Shown in pieces: positions 35,135 through 46,739 of a DNA stretch of 64,000 nt. Position numbers and translations under genes: made by a program. The stretch lies in assembly GCA_014773175.1 (NCBI GenBank), contig VXCM01002567.1, positions 1 through 64,000 on the forward strand, written 5' to 3'. Source of the stretch: Lucifuga dentata. Its lineage: Eukaryota; Chordata; Actinopteri; Ophidiiformes; Bythitidae. The notes beneath the pieces are model-generated. The model did not search any database, was not told where the DNA came from, and was given only the letters and a program-made list of their open reading frames with translations. Numbering within the stretch: position 1 is the stretch's first letter; every line of letters begins with the position of its first letter.

Positions 35135-38100
35135 CTGCATGAGAAAAGGAAACAGTTCATGTTTTAGTAACTTGTTGCATTGCTAATTCCATTCATTACA
35201 ACTATCTGTAATATACTAAAGCATAACAGTTCTCTAACCTACTGTGGTTTTTAAATGTTAGCTGTGGGAAATCCTACAAATTGACTTGGACAGGATAAGA
35301 ATTAACCTAGGATATCAGAATTTACAATTTCAGCCATTTTTATTGGGGTAGATGGTGAAAAATCATTTCCATGTTCTGTCCAGGTAAGATGAAATTGCTC
35401 TAGTTGGGAGGTAAAAATCACCAGACTTCCCTTGGTGCTGTAATACTATGTCATCTTTATACTTGGTAAACAAAGTGATTCTGATTCTTATTTACAATGG
35501 AAAAGTTAAACAAGACACAATACCAGTGCTGTCGTGGGATCCAAAGACAGAGTCCTTGGGTATATCTGGGTACAGATAGAGCAGAGGATTCCTGGTCACG
35601 TTCCCCTCTGCTTTCAGACTGTAGTCGCAAATAATGTCGACCAAAGATGTAGCCAACAGTTCCTTCTTAGTGTAAGGCTCGACTGCGTGCACATAGGTCT
35701 CTGTAAGAAAAATCAGCAAACACATTAGCATGCTAACAAGGAAGCAGATGCACACAAAAAAATGGTGTTTAGAAACACCATTTAAAACTAGGGATGTCAA
35801 GAATGTTTTACTATTAATTGCACTTGTGAAACATTGCAGTTTTTAAATTGTAAGAATGTAGAAGCCATAGTTTAAAAACCTCTGGATTTACGTGTAAAAA
35901 TGTAAAATGAGTCTTTTCAGTGTGTCTAACACCCGTGTGTAGATAGCTGGCACTTAACTAGCTGTGGCTACAAATACTTTCATTTTAGCATGGTGGAGGG
36001 ATTTGACATCCAAGTCTTATATGCAGTGAAAAAGGGCATTAAATGGGCAATGTGGAGCATTTTGTGTATCTTCAAAATTAACAGGGTGTAGTTGAGGAAG
36101 ACGGATACCAAGTTTGCAATGCATGCCCATGAAAAGTTGAAGCTAAAGCCTCCAATGCATTTAACATACTTCAGGATCTCAGAGATCACATTCAGCCATG
36201 CGTGCCCAAGTCAATGTGCACTCCAGTAGCTAATGTTAGCATCCAGGTTTAAAGGACCATACCATCCATTTTGCGTGTTTGAGCCTAATATATTCAAATT
36301 TCATGTAAGGTTACTGACAAAGCATACTACTGGAATGGTGAGTTAAAAAAATTTTTTCCTACCTTCCAGACCTCCATTGGTTTCAGTTCATTCTGGTAAG
36401 TTATTAAAATCAACTTGTTGATACTTGAAACGTTCTTGGGATAGGTAATCCATCATCATGAATGAGACGTATATTCAGGTTTTTTCGAAGTTTCTTAATT
36501 TTAGTGTTTAAATGCAATAAAAAGTGCGGAGTGAATGTATGTCTCCACCAGGGAATATAGTCCCAAAAGAAGACCTGCGTTTATGGAAAAATTTAAAGGA
36601 CCGTGACTTCATAAGGCTGTGTAACTATTAGCAGGAGAAACATGGATTTTTAAGGTGGGTGTATCACTTGAATATTTGATTTTGAAAGATTAAGAGATTT
36701 TGCAAAATATCAAGAAAGCTGAAATACGGCTTTATCCTTTGGGAAACGATTGGCAGTAACCTTACATGTATGACAATTGAATACATTAGGCTCAAACATG
36801 CAAAATGGATGGTATGGTCCTTTAATGCTAAAAACAACTTTCCTAAGATGTCCTAAATTTTCCTAAAATCAAGGTTTGGCAGTTACTGTAAACATGGTCA
36901 TGTACTATAAACAACCGCCCATCTTTAAAACAATCATGAAACTGCCAAACCTTGATTTTTCTCTTATGTAACTTCTAAAACTCTAATTGTGACATTGCTA
37001 TTACAACATGCACAAAACATTTATTCACTGATATGTTTTCCAAATGTGGTACAAACTACTGCAGGTATAGTCGGATATTAATGTGTGAAAAACTATCCAA
37101 TATAATGCAACAACATAAGAAACATACTGTACCTCCATTGGAATGTTCAACCCAGCTGAAGGTGATGGCTCCATCTTTGATGCTTTCGCTAAAGCGCAGC
37201 AGAAAGGTCCCACTCTGTCTTTCCTGCAACAAGAGCTGTGCTCTCGCCCTGCTCACAAACCCCATGATGAACCTGAAAACAGCACAGAAAATAAAACAAA
37301 AATTAAAAGATATCAAAAAGAAACACAGATGAGTCTCAATTTATGAGAAAAGATGACAACTAGAGATTGAACTATGACTCCGTTTATTCTTGAGATGATC
37401 ACCACCGACATAGCCAATCATATGAATGACAAAAATGATTCAGTGTTTGTTTTTGGTATGAATGTTCTAGATTAATGTGGTAATTATTATTAAAAAGTCC
37501 ACACACAATAAAACAACTAAAAGACGTTTTAAAGTGTAGCTTACCCTTTCTGCCAAAGATCCACCAAGTATTTTTTAATCAAATCCAAGATTCCATCGAT
37601 CCAAATCCAAGCGCTTTCATTCTGTTCACACAGGAACACCAAGTAAACCCGTAAAGACGGAGGTTAGGTCCAATGTGTGAACCCACATTGAAAGCAATTA
37701 AATAAATTTCAACGTTTAACATGACTCTTAGTGACATTGTGGATATTGATATTTGTTCCAGTAAGAAGATGATTTGTCATTTTTGGATTCATTTGGTATA
37801 GACTAGTAAGTGTGTAATGGCACCCCGGACTGTATATGTTGATGTAAAAAAATGAACTGGCACAGGAAACAAAAATGGTTGCTGCCTCCCTGACCTTACA
37901 GGTTCTAACAGAGCTACCATTTAGTTCCAATGCTGTGAACTAAAGTATATCAAACTTCTTGCTGGTCACCCACCTTGGAAAACTTTTTCCAGTCGATGAG
38001 ACAATCAAGACCATCTGAGTTGCCTGAAAAGAATCAACAGCCACACTAGATATGCAGAAAATAAAATGAAGACTGAAATACAGTTTGTGTAAGAGGAAAT

Positions 38101-41100
38101 GTTCCTCTGCAACTAACTGGATCAATGTAATTAATTATCAATGTAATTTTCAGCTGTTTGTCATATGTTATAATGAATATATGCACGTGAAACAACCCAT
38201 TTATTCCTAAATGTTCAACATTGCGGGATGCAGACGGAGTTGAGTACAGGGTCTGTCTGTACTCAGCCACATCACCATTAGGCACAGGTGTAGGGTTGGC
38301 GAGTGGTTTGGATGATGCCAGCGGACTGATGTTAGAGCAGAATTGGCAGATTGCAGAAAATGTTATATTAAAGGGCGTTAGGGGAATAAATGTTGCTACC
38401 AATTCCCGCTGCAGTTAGAACAGAAGAAGTTTAAATACTGAAATGTCTTTAAGCTATTTTTCCAGTCCAGCGATTTAACTTTAATCTTGTAGCTATCTTA
38501 CCACCTGGATGACTGACATGAACCTTCGCAGACCAACCACTAGAGAGCGACATTCTGCATTTCTATGAAAGAATTGGGAAAAGTCAGCCATCTACACTCA
38601 CCCGTGATTCTGTCTCTCAGCATGGAAAGCTGGTTTTCGTCAAGCCCTCGTTGGCTGACAGACACAAACTGCCAGCTCAGAACCTCAGACAGCTGCTGCC
38701 AGGTGACCGCAGGCGGGTCGACAAACAATGACAGGTTCTGCAAAAAAGGAGTTTTAGATTGTTTCAGTGAAGTCAAACTCTCTGCAACAAACTGAATAAT
38801 GTGTCATCGTGCAGTGAACTAAGGCTGGTGTTTTTTTGTTGTGAGATTTTTTTTTACCATCGAATTGCTGGTACATGACAAGGACACTATGTTCCACCAT
38901 ATGACAGATGCCCAGGCGCTGGGGATTTGACTGCTACTGGAGACGACCACAACTGGCAGAGAACTGGCCTGGACCAAGAGAGGAGGAAACCATTAAATAA
39001 ACTACTTTTCTAACATTTACTGGAACCAAATCTAACAACATAACAAAATGGCCAGAACATTTTGAACAGTTTTCTGTGAGTTTCCCTTTAATAAAAATTA
39101 AAGGTCGGTAGATAAAACAAGGGCAGGTAAAACAATGGTTAGTTTACAGTTTCATGTTGATTTTGGACACATTAGCATTAATAATCCTACCAATGAGAAC
39201 ACTGTAATCAAATATTAATAAAAAATATATATATAATTGTTACACATAACAAAACAAAAAAAAACATGTTTGTGCAAAGCAAAAAATAAACAAAACACAA
39301 TTGTAATGCTTACATTTTTAAGTTTCATCAGGTTTTATGGCAAAAAATGACACAAAACTTGTTATCCTGACAAATTTTACCAGTTGGTCTAATGGGGGCA
39401 CTACAATCACAATAAAAACACTTGAATGAAGCACAGCAAGCAATGCTTCCCATTTGATACCCACCTCAATGTTACACACCAATCCAGCATGCTGAAGCGT
39501 CGTCACAAATTTAATGACGTGGAGCTCCTCAGTGACCCCAAGACGATTCTGATGGAGAACAAAGACAAATTTTGCTTTAGGAGTTTCCAAATAAAGTAAG
39601 TCCTGAACTGCCCCGAAAACCTATCCTTTACTTCTGTGACATGGTGACATCAACATGTGTGAAATTTAACACCAGGGGGCGTAGAATTAAATTACAATCT
39701 CTCCCAGAGCTCGTTTCTTACCTCATTTGATCCTTTAGTTCTTCCTTTGTGTTCCTTTAACGACTGGAAGAAAAGTGAAAATGATTTAGAAGAAATGCGG
39801 TGTCGTTATATATTGTACTGTGATATTTTGAGTCAAGAAGCCTCCAGTCCACTTTAAGATCAAACAGCATCCATTGAGAATGCTGTACTGTATGTAACAT
39901 ACCAGGCGGTCATATGCAGTTACTAATATTCAATGCGTCAGCTAAGTGTCACCACAATTTATTTAGCTTTAGGTTTCAACTCAAAAAGAAAACAAGATTT
40001 ATGTTTGGAAGGTTGAGTACTTCTAATATCAGAAAAGTTTAAAAATGTGACAAGGTCTGACCAAAACGCTCTGTCCAGTCTTCATACCATGTGGCCAAAT
40101 TCTGCCTCCAAGCTTCCGCCTGGTGTGCCCACATCCAAAACCTTCTGATCAGCTTTGGTGAAAATGAACTGGCGGAACCTAAGGCAATTTTTTAGTACCA
40201 AAGAAGAGTGTCAATGTCCAAACCATAACCATGACTGTCTAAAAAAACATATAGAGATGATGGTGTAAACATTATTTGAATACTGTTTTCCTACCCGTTG
40301 ATTGTCCTGACTTCCTCCACATCCCTAGTTTAAAAAAGAAAGGTGCAAAAAGCCAGATTGACATTAATGTGAAATACGCGTAGTCATGTATATAACTGGC
40401 TCATAATCCTCAGTTTGTTTTTTACTTACTTGTCAAATTCAGGCTTGACTTGAAGCAGGCACTTAAATTCTGGGAGATTTGCTAAGAACCTGATGAGAGA
40501 AAAGAGATACAAACTTTTGAAATCTAATCTATTTGGGTCATACTCTCATGCTGCTCATGTCTGTGTCATATATGTGTTAATAAATATGGACTAATTTATA
40601 GTATATAAAGTTGTTGTTTGGTATGCCTTTCTGAAGAGTACAGGAACACGATTAGATCCCTCAGGAACAGGAAAAGAACTTCCTACAGACTGACTGACTC
40701 AACTCAACGTCAAGACGCTGATTTCATCGGTTGGGCCCCAAGGTTCTATGACCTTTTATTAATCTCCATGGGTGGGATTTAAAAGAAATTAGCAGTTTAA
40801 AATGTCACTCTGATTTTATATGTTGAAATTTACGACTAGAATGAAACAGGTCTTCATTTTTGCATGACGGTGTTTTATGAATCACTTCTCTGACACCTAA
40901 ATGCTGTAGTAACGCCTCTTTCGAGTCAAATGCTAAAAGATGCCAGTAACAGCCATTTATGAATGAGGGAACGAGGCTTTGTGACGATATTTGCCCTTAC
41001 CAACATGTTAATCTGGCACTGTTTTATGAATCTTGCCCTTTGTCTTTACTTATTTACCAGTAAATGTGTGTGTTCTGTGTAGCCTTACCTAACTTTCATG

Positions 41101-44100
41101 ATGAACTGCACGTGAGTCTTAAGTATTAAAGGTCGTTGGGACAAAGATGACATGCATGGCTGTTTCTCAACCACCAGAGCACTGCAATGCAAACCCACAA
41201 TGAAACAAAGATAAAATAAATAAGATGAGTTTGCGTGCATCGATATATGTGTGGATATATGCAGAAACTCACTTTTCAAGAAGCTTTGTGAACAAGGAAA
41301 CCGTAAAATTCTCAATTTCTGCCATGGTTGAGAGAAGGTTGGAGGCATCATTGGAATCGTATTTCTTGTTATGCTCTTGTAATTTCTTCAGCTGCTGACG
41401 GATTTGTTGTAGCACTTCTGCTACAGTCGTGAACCTACATGCAACATGTAATCAGAAACAAGAACACACCAGCACAGAATTTTGTATATGTATATGTGCA
41501 GCAGCCCTGGTTGTGTCTTTCAACCAATAAGGTTTCACCATGTCTCAAGCTGATTGAGGCAGGTGTCGATGGGAGCTCCTATGCACGCTTGCTGCTGTCT
41601 GCATTTCCACTCAGGCAGCTCCACCGCCGTGAGAGCAGACACGATCTGCTGTGCCAGATTCAAAATGTCCACTATCTGCTGCAGCACCATCTAGAGGGCA
41701 AACAGAAAATGACACATCCATCAATCAATCGCATCAAATGATTCTACTAAAATCATTACTTGGGACACTTTCAGTTTTTCTTCGTTTTTAAAGCACAATA
41801 TATTTTTCTATCAAAGCTTGTGGAAAAATAGTGGATGGAAATTGGATACATATTCCTGAAGTCATGCAATGAAATGAACATCACAGATGCAATCTAGTAT
41901 TCAAGCTGTGAGGAATGTATAAATACCAAAAACTGGTGTAACAATTTGTACTGATGATGAAAATAAAGATCTACCTGTTTTGTCTGTGTAATAAAGCTCG
42001 CCTGTTTACGACATTCCTCTTCCAAAACGACTTGAGGTTGCATCAAACTGCCAACCTGCTCCACTAAGAAGAACAAATTACACATCGTCAAAACATGAAC
42101 CAACGCGCAGCATGTCACCTCTTTCTTTATGCTTGGTGCCGTACCTTGGCTTTCCCAGTTCTCCTGTATGAAGTCCAGCTTGTCATTTAGGTCCTGCAGA
42201 GACTTGATTTCCCTCTCGACCTCCTGCATTAAAGTCAATGTTTACAACCCCTTACAAACGCAACAGTATGTGAGTTTTTCCAGGTAGGCTGTAAAAGACA
42301 AGCTTATCAATAATTGTGTATTTACATCTGTGTACATTAAGCTTGAAAATAAACTCTTTTCGAGGTTACCCAGGTTTGATTTCTCAGATCTTTGACTCTG
42401 TTGTCCAACTCTCCTTCATGTTTATCCACGGCTGGACTGATGTAACCCTGAGAAAAAAACAAAAAAATCTCTTGTTCCCTTATTAACATTAAAGGACCAT
42501 ACCACCCATTTCATATGTTTGAGCCTAATATATTAAATTTTCATACACGTAATGTTACTGACAATCATTTTTCAAAGCATACTACTGGAATTGTGAGTTA
42601 AAAATTTTTTCCTACCTTCCAGACTGCCATTGGTTTCAGTTCATTCTGGTACATTATTAAAAATCAACATTCTTGGGACAGGTAATTCATCATTGTGAAC
42701 AAGATGTGCATTCAGGTTTTTGTTTTTTTTGTTTTTTTTAGAAGTTTCATAATTTTAGCCTTTAAGCACAATAAAAAGCACAGAGTGAATGTATGTCTCC
42801 ACCGGGGAATACAGTCCCCAAAAGAAGACCTGCGTTTATGGAAAAATTTAAACGTCTGTGACTTCATAAGGCTGCGTAACTATTAGCAGGCAAAACATCG
42901 GTTTTTAAGGTGGATATACCGCTTGAATATTTGATTTTGAAAGATTAACAGATTTTGCAAAATACCAGGAAAACTGAAATATGGTTTTATCCTTTGCGAA
43001 ATGATTATCAGTAAAGCAACATGTATGAAAATTGAATATATTGGGCTGAAATGTGCAAAATGGTTAGTATGGTCCTTTAATATATGTTGGGTGTCTTATA
43101 ATTAAGCAGAGTGCATAAGTTATGCCACACAGCTTCTTACTTTATTTTTTTACGTCCTGCCATGTCACATAGAAATAAGTTGTTGAATGTGCAACAACTG
43201 AAATCAAATTCTGACTTTTAATCAAGTCTATATATTATATTTGGCATTATGTTTGGACTTTTTAATTAAGAAAATTCTGCTCTCTGTATTCAATTTTCTG
43301 TCACAGAAAGAATTTTTAACTCTAGTTTTAGAAATGGTATATATAAAAATGCTAAATATCTTGGCTGAAAATAGTTTTTTTTTCATTTGGGGTTTTCACA
43401 GTTTTTAGGTTTTCTGAATTTTGCAGGCTGGAAACAAACCATCACTAAATTGTGTGTGTTTCTATACACTCAGACTGTACAAAAGCCTGCAGGGATTCGA
43501 CAACAATAACACTTCATCTCACCTCTGCTTCAGCCAGGATTTTCTTCTCCTCTTTTAGACATTCAGAGAGAATCATGGCCAAATTCAGCGGATTCTCTCT
43601 AAAGCAGTTCTGATAAAAAAAGTATTTAAAAAAAAGTATTAAAAAAAAGTATAAAAAAAAAAATAGACACACAAATATAAAACATATTACTGTTCAGCTT
43701 TGAGAAAAAAGTCTAGAGCTCTAAATCAAGCATTAAATGTGATGTACTGTTCTGTTCCATAACTTGAGCTAGAAGTCCTCCTCACCAGCAAGTAGATTTT
43801 TATCGTGCAAAAATCAGGACCCTGCAAAATGTTGTTCTGCTGGACAGAATGGATGTATTGTTGGTCTAGATGTTCCAGGAGTTCACGGAAACAGTTTCCT
43901 GCTGTTTCATCATCAGTCACCAAATCCCTGAATGCAGAGCAACCGAAAAGTTGATTTCATTCAGGGATCACATCTCAATAATCAATAATAAACTGATAAG
44001 TTAAAAACAATGTACATTTATAACAAATTAAAGGACTATACCATCCATTTTTCATTTTTGAGCCTAATATATTCAATTTTCATACACGTAATGTTACAAT

Positions 44101-45817
44101 CATTTCCCAAAGCATACTACTGGNTGAGCCTAATATATTCAATTTTCATACACGTAATGTTACAATCATTTCCCAAAGCATACTACTGGAGCAGTGAGTT
44201 TAAAAAAATTGTTTCTACCTTCCAGACCTCCACTGGTTTCAGTTCATTCTGGCACGCTATTAAAATCAGCTTGTTATACTTGAAACATTCTTGGGATAGG
44301 CAATCCATCATTGTGAACAACATGTTCAGGTTTGTTTTCGAAGTTTCATAATTTTAGTGTTTGAGTGCAATAAAAAGTGCGGAGTGAATGTATGTCTCCA
44401 CTGGGGAATATAGTATAGTCCCAAAAGAAGACCTGCGTTTATCGAAAAATTTAAAGGACCGTGACTTCATAAGGCTGCATAACTATTAGCAGGTGAAACA
44501 TCAATTTTTAAGGTGGGTGTATTGCTTGAATATTTGATTTTGAAAGATTAAGAGATTCTGTAAAATATTAGGAAAACGAAATGTGGTTTTAAACTTTGGG
44601 AAATGACTGTCAGTAACGTTACTGACAGTCATTTCCCAAAGTTTAAAACCACATTTCGTTTTCCTAATATTTTACAGAATCTCNCGTTACTGACAGTCAT
44701 TTCCCAAAGTTTAAAACCACATTTCGTTTTCCTAATATTTTACAGAATCTCCTAATCTTTTAACTTCAGGTGTGATGTGTGACAAAAGAGTCTCGGCAAG
44801 AATGAAAGGAAAGGTGTACAAAACGGTGGTGAGACCAGCGATGTTGTATGGCTTAGAGACAGTGGCACTGAGGAAAAGACAGGAGGCAGAGCTAGAGGTA
44901 GCAGAGACTAAAATGCTGAGGTTCTCTTTGGGAGTGACGAGGATGGATAGGATCAGGAACGAGTACATCAGAGGGACAGCGCATGTTAGATGTTTTGGAG
45001 ATAAAGTCAGAGAGGCCAGACTGAGATGGTTTGGACATGTACAGAGGAGGGATAGTGAACATATCGGTAGAAGGATGCTGAGGTTGGAACTGCCAGGCAG
45101 GAGGCCTAGAGGAAGACCAAAGAGGAGATTTATGGATGTAGTGAAAGAGGACATGAAGTTAGTTGGTGTGAGAGAAGAGGAGGCAGAGGATAGGGTTAGA
45201 TGGAGGCAGATGATTCGCTGTGGTGACCCCTGAAGGGAAAGCCGAAAGGAAAAGAAGAAGACTGTCAGTAATGTAACATGTATGAAAATTTAATATGTTA
45301 GGCTCAAACATGCAAAATGGCCAGTATGGTCCTTTAACTATTAAAAGCAACTTTAAAAAGGCAAGTTTTAAGCAATTTTTTAAAAACACAGAGATGAAGA
45401 GTCACAAATGTGTTTTGGAAGAGAGTTCCAGAGAGAGGGAGCACCCCTGTCTCCCCATGTTTTGTGCTTGGTCCTGGATGGGGGACAAGAGGTTGGTGTC
45501 AGCAGAATGGAGGGAGTGGCTGGTAGCGTGAGGGTAGAGGAGGGAGGTCACTGAGGTAGGCGAGGGCTTGGTTATGGAGAGTGCCATGACACTTTACNTA
45601 CTCTTCTAATTCTCAGATGGACCCTCAGCATCACTGAGTGCCGTCACTCCTGCACCCCCCCTTTGCTGACCTCATATTGATAGACTTACCAGTTCTGGCT
45701 CTCGATCCAGTTGCTCAGACAGTGGCGGATCTCTCTGGGGAATCTTCCTTCATACACTTGGCTCACTCGGCTCTGGAGAGTCCAGTCTAACCTCAGCAGT
45801 TCCTGCCACTGTGCCAT
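34917..45817 (-). CDS. stat1: STAT1 transcription factor (divergent)
   Basis: Signal transducer for interferons: after JAK phosphorylation it dimerises through SH2-pTyr contacts and binds GAS sites. Coding exons, 5' to 3': 45690-45817, 43786-43927, 43523-43609, 42370-42447, 42145-42223, 41975-42063, 41539-41690, 41273-41434, 41089-41181, 40430-40489, 40295-40324, 40088-40178, 39722-39763, 39465-39548, 38858-38968, 38602-38737, 37974-38023, 37545-37621, 37133-37272, 35524-35700, 35071-35134, 34917-34992. They total 2148 nt, 715 aa (human STAT1-alpha 750). The start MAQW is the usual STAT N-terminus, and the order N-domain, coiled coil, DNA-binding, linker, SH2, tail is complete. Identity rests on position between GLS and STAT4 plus best resemblance. 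Divergence at key residues leaves open that it is the fish stat1b-type paralogue. Confidence 0.9.
35524..38737 (-). CDS. stat1: STAT1 linker and SH2 domain exons
   Basis: Exons 38602-38737, 37974-38023, 37545-37621 (linker: [26 protein letters not shown]) and 37133-37272, 35524-35700 (SH2: [45 protein letters not shown]). The SH2 Arg of LLRFSES is kept. The Lys that human STAT1 has in ALLKDQQ is Gln here (LLLQERQ). Confidence 0.9.
36249..36825 (+). mobile_element. TTAA inverted-repeat element, copy 12 (STAT1 intron)
   Basis: Both ends carry TTAA and good inverted repeats; lies between STAT1 exons 37133-37272 and 35524-35700. Confidence 0.83.
38858..41181 (-). CDS. stat1: STAT1 DNA-binding domain exons
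   Basis: Exons 41089-41181, 40430-40489, 40295-40324, 40088-40178, 39722-39763, 39465-39548 and 38858-38968. [14 protein letters not shown] and the LPVVV...WASVIW block are clear STAT landmarks. Where most STATs read ISNVSQLP, this protein reads VSSSSQIP, so the Asn equal to human DNA-contact residue 460 is Ser. Confidence 0.9.
41273..42447 (-). CDS. stat1: STAT1 coiled-coil domain exons
   Basis: Exons 42370-42447, 42145-42223, 41975-42063, 41539-41690 and 41273-41434 encode long Glu/Lys/Gln-rich helices, including [16 protein letters not shown] and [15 protein letters not shown], the counterpart of the human WKRRQQSACIGGP segment. In STATs this domain binds partners such as IRF9 and receptors. 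Confidence 0.9.
42489..43080 (+). mobile_element. TTAA inverted-repeat element, copy 13 (STAT1 intron)
   Basis: Both ends carry TTAA; internal order is the same as copies 5 and 12. Confidence 0.83.
43523..45817 (-). CDS. stat1: STAT1 N-terminal domain exons
   Basis: Three exons encode [31 protein letters not shown], then a helix-rich segment and an acidic NCFREN... EECLK-type region. The N-domain mediates tetramer formation between STAT dimers. The 128-nt first coding exon has the same length and phase as that of stat4. The intron between the first two coding exons (43928-45689) holds an inverted-repeat element carrying an RTE-like LINE. Confidence 0.88.
44059..44189. other. 65-bp direct duplication around N 44124
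   Basis: 44059-44123 equals 44125-44189. Confidence 0.85.
44552..44751. other. 66-bp perfect palindrome plus direct duplication around N 44684
   Basis: 44552-44617 is the exact reverse complement of 44618-44683 with no spacer; 44617-44683 is then repeated at 44685-44751. Confidence 0.85.
44685..45260 (+). mobile_element. RTE-like LINE 3' fragment
   Basis: An open frame of about 150 codons (44772-45233) encodes the C-terminal part of a non-LTR reverse transcriptase: [59 protein letters not shown]. The 3' end is an AAGAAGAAG-type tail. The 12-bp string GACTGTCAGTAA occurs before (44605-44616) and after (45260-45271) the insert and is a good target duplication. The 5' end and the catalytic core are missing, so it is dead. 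RTE-clade assignment is from motif resemblance. Confidence 0.8.
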
Positions 45818-45848
45818 CGCGAATTACCACTCAAAGTACAACACAAAC
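45818..45848 (-). other. stat1: STAT1 5' UTR part of first coding exon
   Basis: The best acceptor upstream of the ATG is the AG at 45849-45850 on the - strand, preceded by a T-rich tract (ttttttgttttgttttttcgg). It leaves 31 nt of 5' UTR before the start codon at 45817. Confidence 0.5.
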
Positions 45849-46541
45849 CTGTTTGACCGAAAAAACAAAACAAAAAATGGAACGTCACTGCAATGTTTCT
45901 GAGATGACTTACAATGATTATGTGCTACACAAAATGACTGCATTTTATTCTTTCTTTTCTCTTATTAATAATACAATAACAATTCTGCACCTTTTATATG
46001 TCATTGTGTTTTTAGTTGAAGTTGTAGAGTTGTTTATACTTTTAGTTTTAGATCAATAAAACTAAAAACAGTAAACCTAAGTCGATTTGGCATCAGTGGT
46101 AAAAGTATACCCGTTTCACGTATAGGAAACACTGCAAAAAATAACTTTTAATTTACATATCACAAGCATGTTCAAATTAGAAAAGTGCCTCACAAACAAG
46201 AAAAAAAAGTTTCAGGTACAGAAGTCGATCAAGCACGTTACCGAAAAAAATAAAATTACTAGTTACATTTTAGATTTTGTAAAAAAAAAAAAAAAAAAAA
46301 AANAAAAAAAAAAAAAATCACTCGCGCGAGAGAAATCTGTCACAGAAAGGACTTTAAAAAAAATTATTTGATAAATTTTAGAATTATATTTATTGCGATA
46401 TAAAAAAGAATCTTGCTAGCAAATGTCTGAATTCTACACCACTTTGAACACGATGTCTTAAAAACATCAAATCAGACGAATATATCACTTTTTGACATTT
46501 GGCAATCATCATTTTCTTACTAAAGTCAAACATTGGCTTAC

Positions 46542-46665
46542 CTCGTGTTTGTTGATGTTGTTATGTTTTTCTTCTTGTGTTGTTATTTATCTCCTTCTCT
46601 CAAAACTACTCAATCTTCCGTCATTTCTGAGGAGGGAGCGAGAGGAGGTGCTTTTGTAGACTCCA
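46542..46665 (-). other. stat1: STAT1 non-coding first exon (probable)
   Basis: A good donor (gtaagcc) lies at 46536-46541 on the - strand, after AACAAACACGAG. The exon's 5' boundary is a guess. The segment includes a four-codon upstream reading frame (ATG ACG GAA GAT TGA). Placement about 0.7 kb upstream of the start codon and next to interferon-type motifs supports it. Confidence 0.5.
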
Positions 46666-46667
46666 GA

Positions 46668-46736
46668 TCACGTGATTCCCGAGAAACTGCTCGTGGCTGC
46701 GTCAAATACACTAACGGTTACACGACTTTCACTTCC
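46668..46736 (-). promoter_or_regulatory. stat1: STAT1 promoter motifs: E-box, GAS-like, ETS/IRF-like
   Basis: Three motifs sit just upstream of the probable first exon. TCACGTGA (46668-46675) is an E-box. TTCCCGAGAA (46676-46685) is TTC-N4-GAA, a STAT half-site pair with four-base spacing. GGAAGTGAAA on the - strand (46727-46736) fits the ETS/IRF composite GGAANNGAAA. STAT1 is known to be interferon-inducible, so such sites are expected, but binding is inferred. Confidence 0.45.
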
Positions 46737-46739
46737 GTC

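Larger units (their letters stand above)
44028..45337 (+). mobile_element. TTAA inverted-repeat element, copy 14, split by a LINE
   Basis: Left end TTAAAGGACTATACC, right end CAGTATGGTCCTTTAA. An RTE-like LINE interrupts it; 65-67 bp direct duplications flank N bases at 44124 and 44684. Confidence 0.78.

Noticed and set aside
44732..45154. 140-codon - strand frame opposite the LINE
   Set aside because: It is the antisense shadow of the reverse transcriptase C-terminus, which has clear motifs on the + strand.
34917..45817. STAT2 as identity of the first STAT gene
   Set aside because: The MAQW start and divergent SH2 recall STAT2, but the 715-aa length, short tail, shared structure with STAT4 and position between GLS and STAT4 fit STAT1.
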